From Thiobacillus sp. UBA6205 (GTDB lineage: Bacteria > Pseudomonadota > Gammaproteobacteria > Burkholderiales > Thiobacillaceae), in the NCBI GenBank assembly GCA_002421825.1, contig DISR01000063.1, forward strand, positions 1-26,474: a stretch of DNA of 26,474 bases. Reading direction: 5' to 3'. Below, one piece after another: positions 1 through 6,898 of the stretch. A program made the position numbers and the translations under genes. How positions within the stretch are numbered: position 1 is the first letter of the stretch; every line of letters starts with the position of its first letter. A model generated the notes under the pieces. It ran no database searches. It saw only the letters and a list, made by a program, of their open reading frames with translations, and was not told the origin of the DNA.

Positions 1-294
1 GCGGCCAAGAAGCCAGCTGCCAAGAAGGCCGCACCGGCCCGCAAGCCCGCGGCCAAGAAGCCGGCTGCCAAGAAGGCCGCACCGGCACGCAAGCCCGCGG
101 CCAAGAAGCCGGTTGCCAAGAAGGCCGCACCGGCCAAGAAGCCAGCAGTAAAAAAGCCCGCGGCTAAAAAACCTGCAGCCAAAAAAGCGGCTCCCACTAA
201 AGCGGCACCCAAGCCTGCCCCTGCTCCTGCGGCGGCGCCGGCCACTCCCGCTTCTCCGGCACCCATGCCGGTCATCAAGCCATTTGGGCTCTAA
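1..294 (+). CDS. Histone H1-like Lys/Ala/Pro-repeat protein (3' part)
   Basis: The reading frame is open from base 1 to a TAA at 292-294, giving 97 C-terminal residues; the start lies outside the window. The visible protein is almost entirely a low-complexity repeat of Ala-Ala-Lys-Lys-Pro and Ala-Ala-Pro-Ala-Arg-Lys-Pro type. It becomes Pro/Ala-rich and ends in a short non-repeat tail, MPVIKPFGL. This composition matches the bacterial histone H1-like/AlgP-type proteins, whose basic tails bind DNA without sequence specificity. DNA binding is inferred from the family. The DNA repeats are near-identical at the left and drift to the right, as expected for slippage-prone coding repeats. Any N-terminal folded domain cannot be seen, so the subfamily is not settled. 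Confidence 0.75.
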   Translation, partial: AAKKPAAKKAAPARKPAAKKPAAKKAAPARKPAAKKPVAKKAAPAKKPAVKKPAAKKPAAKKAAPTKAAPKPAPAPAAAPATPASPAPMPVIKPFGL

Positions 295-317
295 AGTCAA
301 GCCGGATTCGGCAAGAC

Positions 318-347
318 AGGGGGGCTTTGTGCCCCCCTTTTTATTTT
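318..347 (+). terminator. Rho-independent terminator of the H1-like gene
   Basis: A perfect 7-bp GC stem (GGGGGGC at 319-325 with GCCCCCC at 331-337) closes a 5-nt loop. It is followed at once by a T-rich run, TTTTTATTTT, at 338-347. It lies 24 bp after the stop codon of the upstream gene, in the correct orientation. Confidence 0.9.
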
Positions 348-374
348 CGTCGCAGGTTCAGATCAGCCAGACAC

Positions 375-925
375 TCATTTGCCCTGATCACTGTGCGGGC
401 TGAAGCCGGGAAGCCGCATGGACAAAAGTATGGCCAGCACGCAGGCATAAATCAGCGGCAGGGTGATGTCCTTCTTTGCCAGCCACCAGTAATGCACCAC
501 ACCCAGGCCGGCGACCAAATAGACAAGGCGAAGGCGCTGCCAGTTGTGGCCGAGGCTTTTCATCATGCGCTGGCTGGAAGTGGCTGCAAGCGGGATGAGG
601 AGCACGAAGGCGCAGAAACCCGCCGTTATGAACGGGCGTTTGGTGATGTCCCTGGCGATCTCGGCCGGGCCTGGCTTGCCTGTCCCGAACTCGTAAAAGT
701 TGCTGTAGGTCGTTACCGACTCGTAGGGGGTGGGGGCTTCTCCGGTCGAGAAACGGCTGGGCGCGACTCCGGACAGCCTGGGGCCGCGTGGCGATGGCGA
801 TGGGGCAGCCGGTACCGGTGAAACCGCAAGCGCCCCCTGCCGGCCATGAATTGACGACGATTGAGATAGGCGTCGCGGGGCGTGATCTCCGATGCCGGGA
901 TGTCGCCGGGTTTGATGATTCGCAT
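375..925 (-). pseudogene. msrP/msrQ (remnant): msrP-msrQ remnant: start of MsrP fused to end of MsrQ
   Basis: Reading leftward from ATG 925 (preceded by AAAGGGGA), the first residues MRIIKPGDIPASEITPRD and a twin-arginine segment NRRQFM are the N terminus of MsrP, the periplasmic molybdenum subunit of methionine sulfoxide reductase. The frame breaks in a run of five G at 833-837. In the next frame MsrP-like sequence continues (VTTYSNFYEFGTGKPGPAE) to about base 660. There it runs in frame into the last third of MsrQ, the haem b membrane partner (DITKRPFITAGF, TSSQRMMKSLGHNWQRL, GVVHYWWLAKKD), which ends at 375. The whole molybdopterin domain of MsrP and the N-terminal helices of MsrQ are missing, about 1 kb judged from normal family sizes. 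Two separate lesions argue for a non-functional remnant. The G-run frameshift alone could be a sequencing error; the deletion could not, unless the assembly is collapsed. Confidence 0.85.
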
Positions 926-981
926 GGACGTCCCCTTTGCGGTTTGGGCTGGAGAAGGTCGAAAAAATTACAACTGCCCCT

Positions 982-1001
982 CCAATCCTTGCTAGGATTG
1001 G
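982..1001. repeat. Perfect 8-bp inverted repeat upstream of the msrPQ remnant
   Basis: CCAATCCT (982-989) and AGGATTGG (994-1001) are exact reverse complements around a 4-nt loop. The site is 57 bp upstream of the msrP start codon, in the spacer shared with the divergent thioredoxin gene. On the msrP strand the nearest T-run is about a dozen bases past the stem, so it is a poor terminator. An operator is as likely. The rest of the 926-1200 spacer shows no promoter I would defend. Confidence 0.4.
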
Positions 1002-1200
1002 GCACAACGTAACTGGTTGCGGTATATCCCGGAGGCGGAGCCAGTCCTCGCCCAGTCTTTATGCCGTGGCCGGATTAATTTGCGCGTAGTGGCGGCGCGC
1101 ACCATTGATAATGGGGACAGTCGCCCAATGTGTTCGAATGACATAGCGTGATGCGCAAATTTCCTGCGAAACAATCTCTCACAACTCCTGCGGAGCAGCC

Positions 1201-1569
1201 ATGGCAAGTATTGAACTCAACAGTGAAAACTTCGAGCAAACCATTACAGACAACGACGTTGTCATCATCGATTTCTGGGCGCCTTGGTGCGGGCCATGCC
1301 GGGCTTTTGCGCCGATTTACGAGGAGGCATCCGAGAAACATCCCGGCGTGGTGTTCGCCAAGGTAAATACCGAGGTCGAGCAGGGGCTGGCGGCTTCTTT
1401 CAATATTCGCTCGATCCCCACTCTGATGGTGTTTCGCGAGCGGATCATCCTGTTCTCGCAAGCCGGCTCCCTGCCGGCTTCGTCGCTGGAACAACTGCTG
1501 GGACAGATTCTGGCCCTGGATATGGATCAAGTGCGCAAGGAAATTGCCGAACAGAGCCAGCAGGCCTGA
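1201..1569 (+). CDS. Thioredoxin-family protein (WCGPC)
   Basis: This 122-residue protein carries the canonical thioredoxin redox motif WCGPC at residues 29-33, after the usual beta strand (VVIIDFWAP). The cis-proline segment SIPTLMVF lies further on, so it should act as a dithiol-disulfide reductant. No signal peptide is visible, so a cytoplasmic location is inferred. It is slightly longer than housekeeping thioredoxin 1 (about 108 residues) because of a Gln/Glu/Ala-rich C-terminal tail (LDMDQVRKEIAEQSQQA). A GGAG about 5 bases before ATG supports the start. Its 3' end overlaps the next gene by 26 bp, implying a shared transcript with the LpxR-like gene. Confidence 0.9.
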   Translation: MASIELNSENFEQTITDNDVVIIDFWAPWCGPCRAFAPIYEEASEKHPGVVFAKVNTEVEQGLAASFNIRSIPTLMVFRERIILFSQAGSLPASSLEQLLGQILALDMDQVRKEIAEQSQQA

Positions 1570-2554
1570 TTTAGGCAGGATCTGCGCCGGTTTGCTGCTG
1601 TTGGCCGTCACGACGGCACAATCGGCGGATATGGGCGGCACCTATACGCTGCTGGTGGAGAATGATGTGTTCACCGGCAGCGATCAGCATTACACCAATG
1701 GCCTGCGCTTGTCCTACCTGTCGCGGCAGGATGACGTGCCCGACTACATACGCAAATTTGCCGCTGCCATGCCTTTCGTGGAACTCGGCGCGAGGCTGAG
1801 GGCCGGTTATGCCCTGGGCCATAACATCTATACTCCGAACAACATCAAGGCCGCCGAACTGGTTGAAGACGAGCGCCCTTACGCGGGTTATCTCTATGCG
1901 GGCATGGCCGTGGTGGCCGAAAGCGACAGCAGGGCGGGCAATATCCTGGATACCTGGGAACTCGATATCGGCATCGTCGGGCCTTCGGCCCTCGGCAAAG
2001 AGGTGCAGAACAGCTTTCACCACATGATCGGCGTGCGGCAGGCTGAAGGTTGGCGCAACCAGCTGGAAGACGAAATTGCGGTTTCGCTGACGCACGAACG
2101 CAAATGGCGGCATCTCTGGAGGCATCCGAATTCGGGCCTGGGGGTTGATCTCACGCCGCATGTCGGCGGCAGCGTGGGCAATCTCGCCACCTACCTGAAC
2201 CTGGGGGCCACGGTGCGAATCGGGGAAGGGCTCGCGCGCGATTACGGGCCGCCGCGCATACGCCCCAGTCTCCCGGGCTCGGGATTCTTCCTGCCCTACG
2301 ACGGCATCGGCTGGTATCTTTACGCCGGCGTGGACGGCCGCGCTGTCGCCCACAACATTTTCCTCGATGGCAATACCTTCACGGACAGCCATGGCGTGGA
2401 CAGCAAAGCCTGGGTCGGCGACGTGCAAATGGGCGTCGTGCTGACCTTCGACCGGGTGCGCATTGCCTACACGCACATCTGCCGAACGCGGGAATTCGAA
2501 GGCCAGGAATCGGGCGACAATTTCGGCGCGGTCAGCATTTCGGCGCGATTCTAG
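1544..2554 (+). CDS. Lipid A deacylase LpxR-family outer-membrane protein
   Basis: 336 residues from a TTG start at 1544; no ATG precedes the conserved part. Residues 9-27 form a signal peptide (a short Arg-containing n-region, then CAGLLLLAVTTAQSA). Next comes the family-typical opening of LpxR/DUF2219 proteins (TLLVENDVFTGSDQHYTNG) and conserved DERPYAGYLYAG near residue 110. The alternating aromatic/hydrophobic strands suit an outer-membrane beta-barrel. The C-terminal residue is Phe (SISARF), as is usual for BAM substrates. LpxR removes the 3'-acyloxyacyl group of lipid A; that activity is inferred from family membership. The TTG start inside the thioredoxin gene has AAGGA only 2 bases upstream, so translational coupling or a slightly different start is possible. 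It converges on the arginase-family gene with a 16-bp gap. Confidence 0.85.
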   Translation: MPNRASRPDLGRICAGLLLLAVTTAQSADMGGTYTLLVENDVFTGSDQHYTNGLRLSYLSRQDDVPDYIRKFAAAMPFVELGARLRAGYALGHNIYTPNNIKAAELVEDERPYAGYLYAGMAVVAESDSRAGNILDTWELDIGIVGPSALGKEVQNSFHHMIGVRQAEGWRNQLEDEIAVSLTHERKWRHLWRHPNSGLGVDLTPHVGGSVGNLATYLNLGATVRIGEGLARDYGPPRIRPSLPGSGFFLPYDGIGWYLYAGVDGRAVAHNIFLDGNTFTDSHGVDSKAWVGDVQMGVVLTFDRVRIAYTHICRTREFEGQESGDNFGAVSISARF

Positions 2555-2570
2555 GAGCAGCTCCCGATGT

Positions 2571-3404
2571 TCAGCCGAGCCTCGCGATGGCCGGTTCGAG
2601 CGCGTCCAGCAGTGCCGACGGTGATGCCGGCAGGCCGTTTTCAGCCCACGCATTTTCGAACTCGGCAATCTCGATGCCGACGATTTCGACTTCCGCCAGC
2701 ACCCGGCACAGATCGCCAAGCTCGGCCAGCGTGAATCCGCCAGGCACGCGGTAATCGGTGGGGACGATGCCCGGTTCCAGCACATCGCAATCGAGGTGTA
2801 CGTAGGCAGGCCGTCCGCCAAGCGCGGTGCGAAGCTGCGCAGGGCTGTCTCCACTGGGCGGGACCAGCTTGAGCATGTTCGCATCGACCAGCGCCTGCTC
2901 GGCAGGATCGAGGTCGCGCGCCCCGACCAGAATGATGCTGGCGAGCGGCAATCCGTCGCCGAACCCGGAATTCCACAAGCCGGCAGGGCCGGCCAGCGCC
3001 ATGCCGCCGAGATAGCCGGTTGGGCTTGTGGAGGGGGTATTCAGGTCGCCATGCGCATCGAGCCATACCACGCAGGTGTCGGGTCGATGCCGCATCACGA
3101 CCGGCAGGGTGGCGAGCGAAGCCGCGCAGCGGCTCAAAGCCAGGAGCGGTGCCCGTTGCTGACTGAACAAGCCTTCCATGTGGTCGATCAATTCCGACAA
3201 GGCGGGTTTGGCTGCCGCAATTTCCGCCGCCCACGCGGCATTCAAGGCAGTCTCGGGTTCGCCGATGGTCGCAACCGGAATGCCGAGTCGATCCGATAAA
3301 GTTCTGCCGACCGACAATGCGCCGGCCATGGCCAGGTCATTATGGTCGCCTGCCCGCGTGCAATAGGCCGTCAAGCCGATCCGATTCGCGCGCGGTGAGG
3401 GCAT
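2571..3404 (-). CDS. Arginase/agmatinase/formiminoglutamase-family protein
   Basis: This 277-residue protein has the ureohydrolase fold signatures: WLDAHGDLNTP at residues 114-124 (the DAHxD metal motif) and HLDCDVLEPG at 203-212 (the DxD metal motif). The usual first manganese motif, GG(D/E)H, is replaced by LSRCAASL near residues 90-97, so a Cys stands where the His ligand is expected. Some uncharacterised arginase-family proteins share this variation, so it is probably a subfamily trait. The substrate cannot be predicted: it may hydrolyse a guanidino compound with altered metal binding, or have another role. It starts 3 bp after the stop of the 49-residue membrane-protein gene, which suggests co-transcription. 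Confidence 0.85.
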   Translation of the reverse strand: MPSPRANRIGLTAYCTRAGDHNDLAMAGALSVGRTLSDRLGIPVATIGEPETALNAAWAAEIAAAKPALSELIDHMEGLFSQQRAPLLALSRCAASLATLPVVMRHRPDTCVVWLDAHGDLNTPSTSPTGYLGGMALAGPAGLWNSGFGDGLPLASIILVGARDLDPAEQALVDANMLKLVPPSGDSPAQLRTALGGRPAYVHLDCDVLEPGIVPTDYRVPGGFTLAELGDLCRVLAEVEIVGIEIAEFENAWAENGLPASPSALLDALEPAIARLG

Positions 3405-3407
3405 GGG

Positions 3408-3557
3408 CTAACTGACGAGGCGGAACAGGACGTAAAGCAGGGTCACGAAAAATGCCACTTGGCCGTACATCCAGGCCTTGCCCCTGCGTCTTTCCACAAA
3501 GATCATCTGGTCCCTGCGCCGTCTTTCGATGCGCGGACGCTTTCTCCCCATTGCCAT
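3408..3557 (-). CDS. Small single-pass membrane protein, 49 aa, Arg-rich N terminus
   Basis: The ORF starts at ATG 3557 and ends at TAG 3408-3410. A strong GGGGAG lies 6 bases before the start. The first 28 residues are strongly basic (e.g. RKRPRIERRRRDQ), and one hydrophobic segment follows (residues 34-48, VAFFVTLLYVLFRLV). By the positive-inside rule the N terminus should be cytoplasmic. The stop is 3 bp before the arginase-family start, so the two are probably co-translated. I do not recognise the family and infer no function beyond membrane association. Confidence 0.7.
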   Translation of the reverse strand: MAMGRKRPRIERRRRDQMIFVERRRGKAWMYGQVAFFVTLLYVLFRLVS

Positions 3558-3612
3558 GTCTATCTCCCCAGTCTGGTCGGTGCCAGTTTTTTTTATTTGC
3601 CAAGGGCGTAGT

Positions 3613-3852
3613 TTACTCGCGACCGCAGCCTTGGCGAGGCTCGCACTCGGCCGGGTTGGCGAAGAACAGCCAGCCTACGGCCAATGCAGCCGGCAAGGCT
3701 AGAAACCATCTCGGGTCGGAAGTGAGATGCTCGCCGAGCAGGCCGATGCCCAGCCCCAGCGCCATGCAGCTCAGCAGCCAGAACAGACGGCGCTTGAGCG
3801 AAGCGGGGGCGACCGCCGCCTCGCTCTCGGGATGGTCCTGCAGGTCCGGCAT
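3613..3852 (-). CDS. Small two-helix membrane protein, unknown function
   Basis: This 79-residue protein has a charged N terminus (MPDLQDHPESEAAVAP) and two hydrophobic segments, about residues 22-40 (LFWLLSCMALGLGIGLLG) and 48-65 (WFLALPAALAVGWLFFA). It ends in a Cys-containing polar tail (CEPRQGCGRE). Its ATG follows the TAA of the thioesterase gene with no gap, a classic translational-coupling arrangement, and this is the main reason to accept it. I do not recognise a family. A role linked to the thioesterase or to the arginase-family protein downstream is only a guess from position. Confidence 0.65.
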   Translation of the reverse strand: MPDLQDHPESEAAVAPASLKRRLFWLLSCMALGLGIGLLGEHLTSDPRWFLALPAALAVGWLFFANPAECEPRQGCGRE

Positions 3853-4281
3853 TTACCGAGCCCCGCCGGCCTTCTTCTGGCCGACCTTGGCATCGAATCT
3901 TTGCTTGTCGATGACGAAGCGCTCGTGCCGCCCCCTGGAGATCAGGTCCACGCCGTCGTGCGCCTCCACTGCGAACACCAGCTTGCGGCCTTCGACCGCG
4001 ATCAGTTCCACGCTGGCGGTGACTTCCAGGCCGGGCGGCGTGGCGGCCTCGTGGCTGACGTCGATGTGCGTGCCGACCGTCTGCTCGCGCGGCCAGTCGA
4101 GGTGAGGGTTGACGCACTTGATGCAGGTCCATTCCAGGAAGCCGACCAGAAAGCCGGTGGCGAAGACCTCGGGCATGGCCACGAACTCCGCAGCCTCCGG
4201 ATACAGCGCCGGCACGGTCTTCGAGGAGGGCACCACGAGCTTGTGCTCGTAGCGGATGCCGGGCTTGAGCGATTCCTTCAA
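3853..4281 (-). CDS. FlK-like (fluoroacetyl-CoA thioesterase-type) hotdog thioesterase
   Basis: This 142-residue single-domain hotdog protein has an FlK-like pattern: VFATGFLVGFLEW gives Thr42 and Glu50, and VGTHIDVSHEAATPPG gives a His at residue 77. These align with the Thr42/Glu50/His76 catalytic triad of FlK. It should hydrolyse an acyl-CoA. Most homologues are not fluoroacetate enzymes, so the substrate is open. The start chosen is TTG 4281, which has CAGGAG 6 bases upstream; no ATG fits before the conserved region. It lies 20 bp after the PNPOx-like gene and abuts the next small membrane-protein gene, so it is mid-operon. Confidence 0.8.
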   Translation of the reverse strand: MKESLKPGIRYEHKLVVPSSKTVPALYPEAAEFVAMPEVFATGFLVGFLEWTCIKCVNPHLDWPREQTVGTHIDVSHEAATPPGLEVTASVELIAVEGRKLVFAVEAHDGVDLISRGRHERFVIDKQRFDAKVGQKKAGGAR

Positions 4282-4301
4282 CGCTATCTCCTGGTGTGGG
4301 C

Positions 4302-4853
4302 TTAGGTGTTTTTCTCGGCGATTTGTGTGGGCAGGCCGTCGATGCTGAGCTGGTTCTTGTCCAGCCAGTACTGGCGTACCCCGTCCTCGCCCTTCTTGCG
4401 CGACCACTCGTTCAGTTCCTCGCGGTCGCCCTGGTACTGGTACAGCGGCACGCCGGCGCCGCACGAGGTCTGCACCAGATCGATGGCAAGCTCGAAGATC
4501 TGGCGTGCGCCCGGAAGCGGATTGAACAGCGCATAGAGATCGTTCCACTCCGGGTCGTTGCGGTGGATCGCGCGCGCACGGCCATACAGGCGCAGGATCA
4601 GCGGCGGGCCTTCGAAGGCGCAGAACATGAGGGTCATGCGCGGGTCGAGCAGAATGTGGGCGGCCGTTTCGTTGCCGCTGCCGGTTACGTTCAGCCAGAC
4701 CACGCGTTTATCGTTGAGCACGTGCAGCGTATCCATGCCCTTGGGCGAGACGTTGACGCGGCTGTCCGCCGCGGCGGTGCCGACGAAGAAAATCTTTTGT
4801 TCGCCAATGAAGCGGATGTGCTGCTCGGAGAGGGAGTCGAAACGCTTGGCCAT
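4302..4853 (-). CDS. Pyridoxamine 5'-phosphate oxidase-family flavin-binding protein
   Basis: This 183-residue protein has the split-barrel fold pattern of the PNPOx-like group: an N-terminal helix (LSEQHIRFIGEQKIFFVGTA), then RVNVSPKGMDTLHVL and VVWLNVTGSGNETAAHI, strands that form the FMN or F420 site, and MTLMFCAFEGPPLILRLYGRA. It is probably a cytoplasmic flavoprotein oxidoreductase of unknown substrate rather than true PdxH: the protein is short and the PdxH C-terminal signature is not seen. It is the first gene of the minus-strand cluster leading to the FlK-like thioesterase. The 169 bp between it and hda contain one short GC hairpin (4887-4902) with no T-run. Confidence 0.8.
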   Translation of the reverse strand: MAKRFDSLSEQHIRFIGEQKIFFVGTAAADSRVNVSPKGMDTLHVLNDKRVVWLNVTGSGNETAAHILLDPRMTLMFCAFEGPPLILRLYGRARAIHRNDPEWNDLYALFNPLPGARQIFELAIDLVQTSCGAGVPLYQYQGDREELNEWSRKKGEDGVRQYWLDKNQLSIDGLPTQIAEKNT

Positions 4854-5022
4854 GTGTTGCCTCAGAAGTCTTGTCGCGGCGAGTCGGGCCGCCCATGCGG
4901 CCTCAGGATTACGGTAAGGCCGGCCTTGGCGGTTGCCCGGCAGGAAGCGGATTCTTTCATGGGGAATTCATTGCGGTTGCGAACAGCCTCCAATCTAACC
5001 AGACAGGCCATGCAAAACAAGT

Positions 5023-5670
5023 TCAGGGCAGGATTTCCTTCAGCAGCGGCAGGGTGATGCGGCGCCTGGTCTGCAGGCTGTAGCGGTCCAGCGCCTCGAC
5101 GATCCGCAGCAGGTAGCCGAGGTTGCGGCTGGTGCGGGTCAACAGCCAGCGGGTGATTGCGGGATCGAGGTCGAAGCCGAGATCCTGCGCGTGTTGAGTG
5201 AGGGCGGCCTGCATGTCCGTGTCGCTCAAAGGGTAAATCCGGTAGACGAGCCCCCAGCCGAGGCGGGTGCGCAGGTCTTCGCGCAGGCCCAGCCCGGCAG
5301 GCGCGTTTTCGCCGGCCGAGGCGAAGCGTTTTCCGGCGGCCCGGGCGCGATTGTAGGCGTCGAAAACGGCGATTTGGGCGGATTCGGTGAGCGATTCCAC
5401 GTCGTCGATGGCGATCAGCGGCGCATCGGCGGCGATTTCGCCATCACCATTCCAGAGCGTGACGCCGGCTTCGGCCGCCAGCGCATTTAACAGATGGGTC
5501 TTGCCGCTGCCGGGCGGGCCCCATATATACAAGGCAGTCTCGACGGTTTCGCCGGCCAGCCATTTTTTCAGGTGGCCGAGCAGTTCCCGGTTGGGGCCGG
5601 GAATGAAATTGTCCAGGGTGGGCCGGGCGGCGGGCCGGATGTCGAGCAGCAGCTGTTGCATGGCCGACAT
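5023..5670 (-). CDS. hda: Hda, DnaA-regulatory inactivator (AAA+)
   Basis: This 215-residue DnaA-paralogue AAA+ protein has an N-terminal QQLLLDI (residues 5-11) resembling the Hda clamp-binding motif, Walker A GPPGSGKT at 51-58, and Walker B-like LIAIDDVES around 85-93. An arginine-rich C-terminal lid follows (TRTSRNLGYLLRIVEALDRY). It lacks DnaA's DNA-binding domain IV, so it is Hda and not DnaA. With the loaded beta clamp, Hda stimulates ATP hydrolysis by DnaA to prevent re-initiation. The start at 5670 has GAGG only 3 bases upstream; the in-frame ATG at 5661 is the alternative. It is divergent from nadA with a 70-bp shared spacer. Confidence 0.92.
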   Translation of the reverse strand: MSAMQQLLLDIRPAARPTLDNFIPGPNRELLGHLKKWLAGETVETALYIWGPPGSGKTHLLNALAAEAGVTLWNGDGEIAADAPLIAIDDVESLTESAQIAVFDAYNRARAAGKRFASAGENAPAGLGLREDLRTRLGWGLVYRIYPLSDTDMQAALTQHAQDLGFDLDPAITRWLLTRTSRNLGYLLRIVEALDRYSLQTRRRITLPLLKEILP

Positions 5671-5686
5671 TATCCTCAAATTCCGG

Positions 5687-5715
5687 TTTACATGGCGGGC
5701 AAGGCGGCTTAAATT
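5687..5715 (+). promoter_or_regulatory. Putative sigma70 promoter of nadA
   Basis: TTTACA (5687-5692, five of six to TTGACA) is 17 bp from TAAATT (5710-5715, four of six to TATAAT). The predicted start of transcription is about 20 bp before the nadA ATG. Prediction from sequence only. Confidence 0.5.
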
Positions 5716-5740
5716 CGCTGATCCACAGGAAGAAGTAGCC

Positions 5741-6799
5741 ATGGTAAGTGCTTTAGAGTTCATGCAGAAGATCAGCGTGCCGCCCATCGTGGAAGAGCAG
5801 CTGGATGAGGCCGAGCGTGCCGCGCTCAAGGCCGGGATCAAGGCGCTGATGAAGGCGCAGGATGCGGTGCTGGTGGCGCATTACTACACCAGCGCCGACC
5901 TGCAGGACCTGGCCGAGGAAACCGGCGGCAAGGTATCGGATTCGCTGGAAATGGCGCGCTTCGGCCATGCCCATCCGGCGAAAACCATCATCGTCGCCGG
6001 CGTGCGCTTCATGGGCGAGACCGCCAAGATCCTCAACCCGGAAAAGCGCGTGCTGATGCCGACCCTGGAAGCGGAATGCTCGCTCGACCTTTCCTGCCCG
6101 GCCAGGGAGTTTTCCGAATTTTGCGATGCCCATCCCGACCGCACCGTGGTGGTGTATTCCAACACCAGCGCCGCGGTGAAGGCGCGTGCCGACTGGGTGG
6201 TGACCTCGAGTATCGCGGTCAGGCTGGCCAAGTATCTGCACGCGCGCGGAGAGAAGCTGTTGTGGGCGCCGGACCGCCACCTCGGCCGCTATGTGCAGCA
6301 GGTGAGCGGCGCCGACATGCTGCTGTGGGAAGGCAGCTGCGTGGTGCATGAGGTTTTCCGGGCCGACGCGCTCAAGCGCCTGAAGAAACTGCATCCGCAA
6401 GCTGCGGTGCTGGTGCACCCGGAATCCCCCGAGGAGGTGATCGCGCTGGCCGACGTGGTGGGTTCGACCACCCAGATCATCGAGGCGGCGAAGAACCTGC
6501 CCAATCGCGAGTTCATCGTCGCCACCGACAACGGCATATTCCACAAAATGCACTTGGAGGCGCCCGGCAAGGTGCTGATCGAGGCGCCTACGGGCGGCCA
6601 TGGCGCCACCTGCCTTTCCTGCGCGCATTGCCCGTGGATGGCGATGAACGGCTTGAGGAATCTCAAGCACGTGCTGGAAACCAGCGCCAACGAAATCCAC
6701 ATCGACGAGGACATCCGCAGAAAGGCGGTGGTGCCGATCGAGCGCATGCTCGAGTTTGCGGCGACGATGAAGGCGCAGGTCAGCAGTGGGGTGGACTGA
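5741..6799 (+). CDS. nadA: Quinolinate synthase NadA
   Basis: This 352-residue enzyme condenses iminoaspartate (made by NadB) with dihydroxyacetone phosphate to quinolinate in de novo NAD synthesis. The three [4Fe-4S] ligands are visible as AEC at Cys113, EGSC at Cys200 and Cys297 in CLSCAHCP. They coincide with the E. coli numbering Cys113/200/297. Substrate-binding elements VAHYYTSADLQ, YSNTSAAVKA and EAPTGGHGATC are intact. The ATG at 5741 follows CAGGAAGAAG, and the frame upstream of it is antisense to hda, so the longer frame is rejected. No partner NAD gene is adjacent, so it is probably monocistronic with its own promoter. Confidence 0.97.
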   Translation: MVSALEFMQKISVPPIVEEQLDEAERAALKAGIKALMKAQDAVLVAHYYTSADLQDLAEETGGKVSDSLEMARFGHAHPAKTIIVAGVRFMGETAKILNPEKRVLMPTLEAECSLDLSCPAREFSEFCDAHPDRTVVVYSNTSAAVKARADWVVTSSIAVRLAKYLHARGEKLLWAPDRHLGRYVQQVSGADMLLWEGSCVVHEVFRADALKRLKKLHPQAAVLVHPESPEEVIALADVVGSTTQIIEAAKNLPNREFIVATDNGIFHKMHLEAPGKVLIEAPTGGHGATCLSCAHCPWMAMNGLRNLKHVLETSANEIHIDEDIRRKAVVPIERMLEFAATMKAQVSSGVD

Positions 6800-6811
6800 G
6801 TCCGCCTGGTC

Positions 6812-6895
6812 GTGGGAGCGGCGCCCTCGCCGCGATCGATGATATCCACCACAACCCGAATCGGCCCGAGGGCGGGCCTCCGAGGTTTTCCGGAG
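6812..6895. repeat. REP-like GC hairpins between convergent nadA and DUF2238
   Basis: GTGGGAGCGGCGCCCTCGCC begins at 6812 and contains the stem GCGGCG/CGCCGC (6818-6823, 6828-6833). It closely resembles the core of Pseudomonas-type REP sequences (GTGGGAGCGGGCTTGCCCGC). A second stem, GGCCCG/CGGGCC (6863-6868, 6873-6878), and a weaker third, CTCCG/CGGAG (6878-6882, 6891-6895), follow. The block lies between two convergent genes, the usual REP position. Neither strand has a T-run suitable for a classical terminator. Confidence 0.5.
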
Positions 6896-6898
6896 CGA

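Noticed and set aside
1..200. Regular DNA repeats that might suggest a CRISPR or satellite array
   Set aside because: They are in frame and encode a Lys/Ala/Pro-repeat protein tail; there are no unique spacers.
3452..4305. Plus-strand open frames opposite the small membrane protein and thioesterase genes
   Set aside because: No motifs or ribosome-binding sites; the minus-strand frames have tight junctions, membrane segments and catalytic residues.
4887..4902. GGCCGC/GCGGCC hairpin between the PNPOx-like gene and hda as a terminator
   Set aside because: Perfect 6-bp stem but no T-run on either strand; GC-rich chance palindromes are common here.
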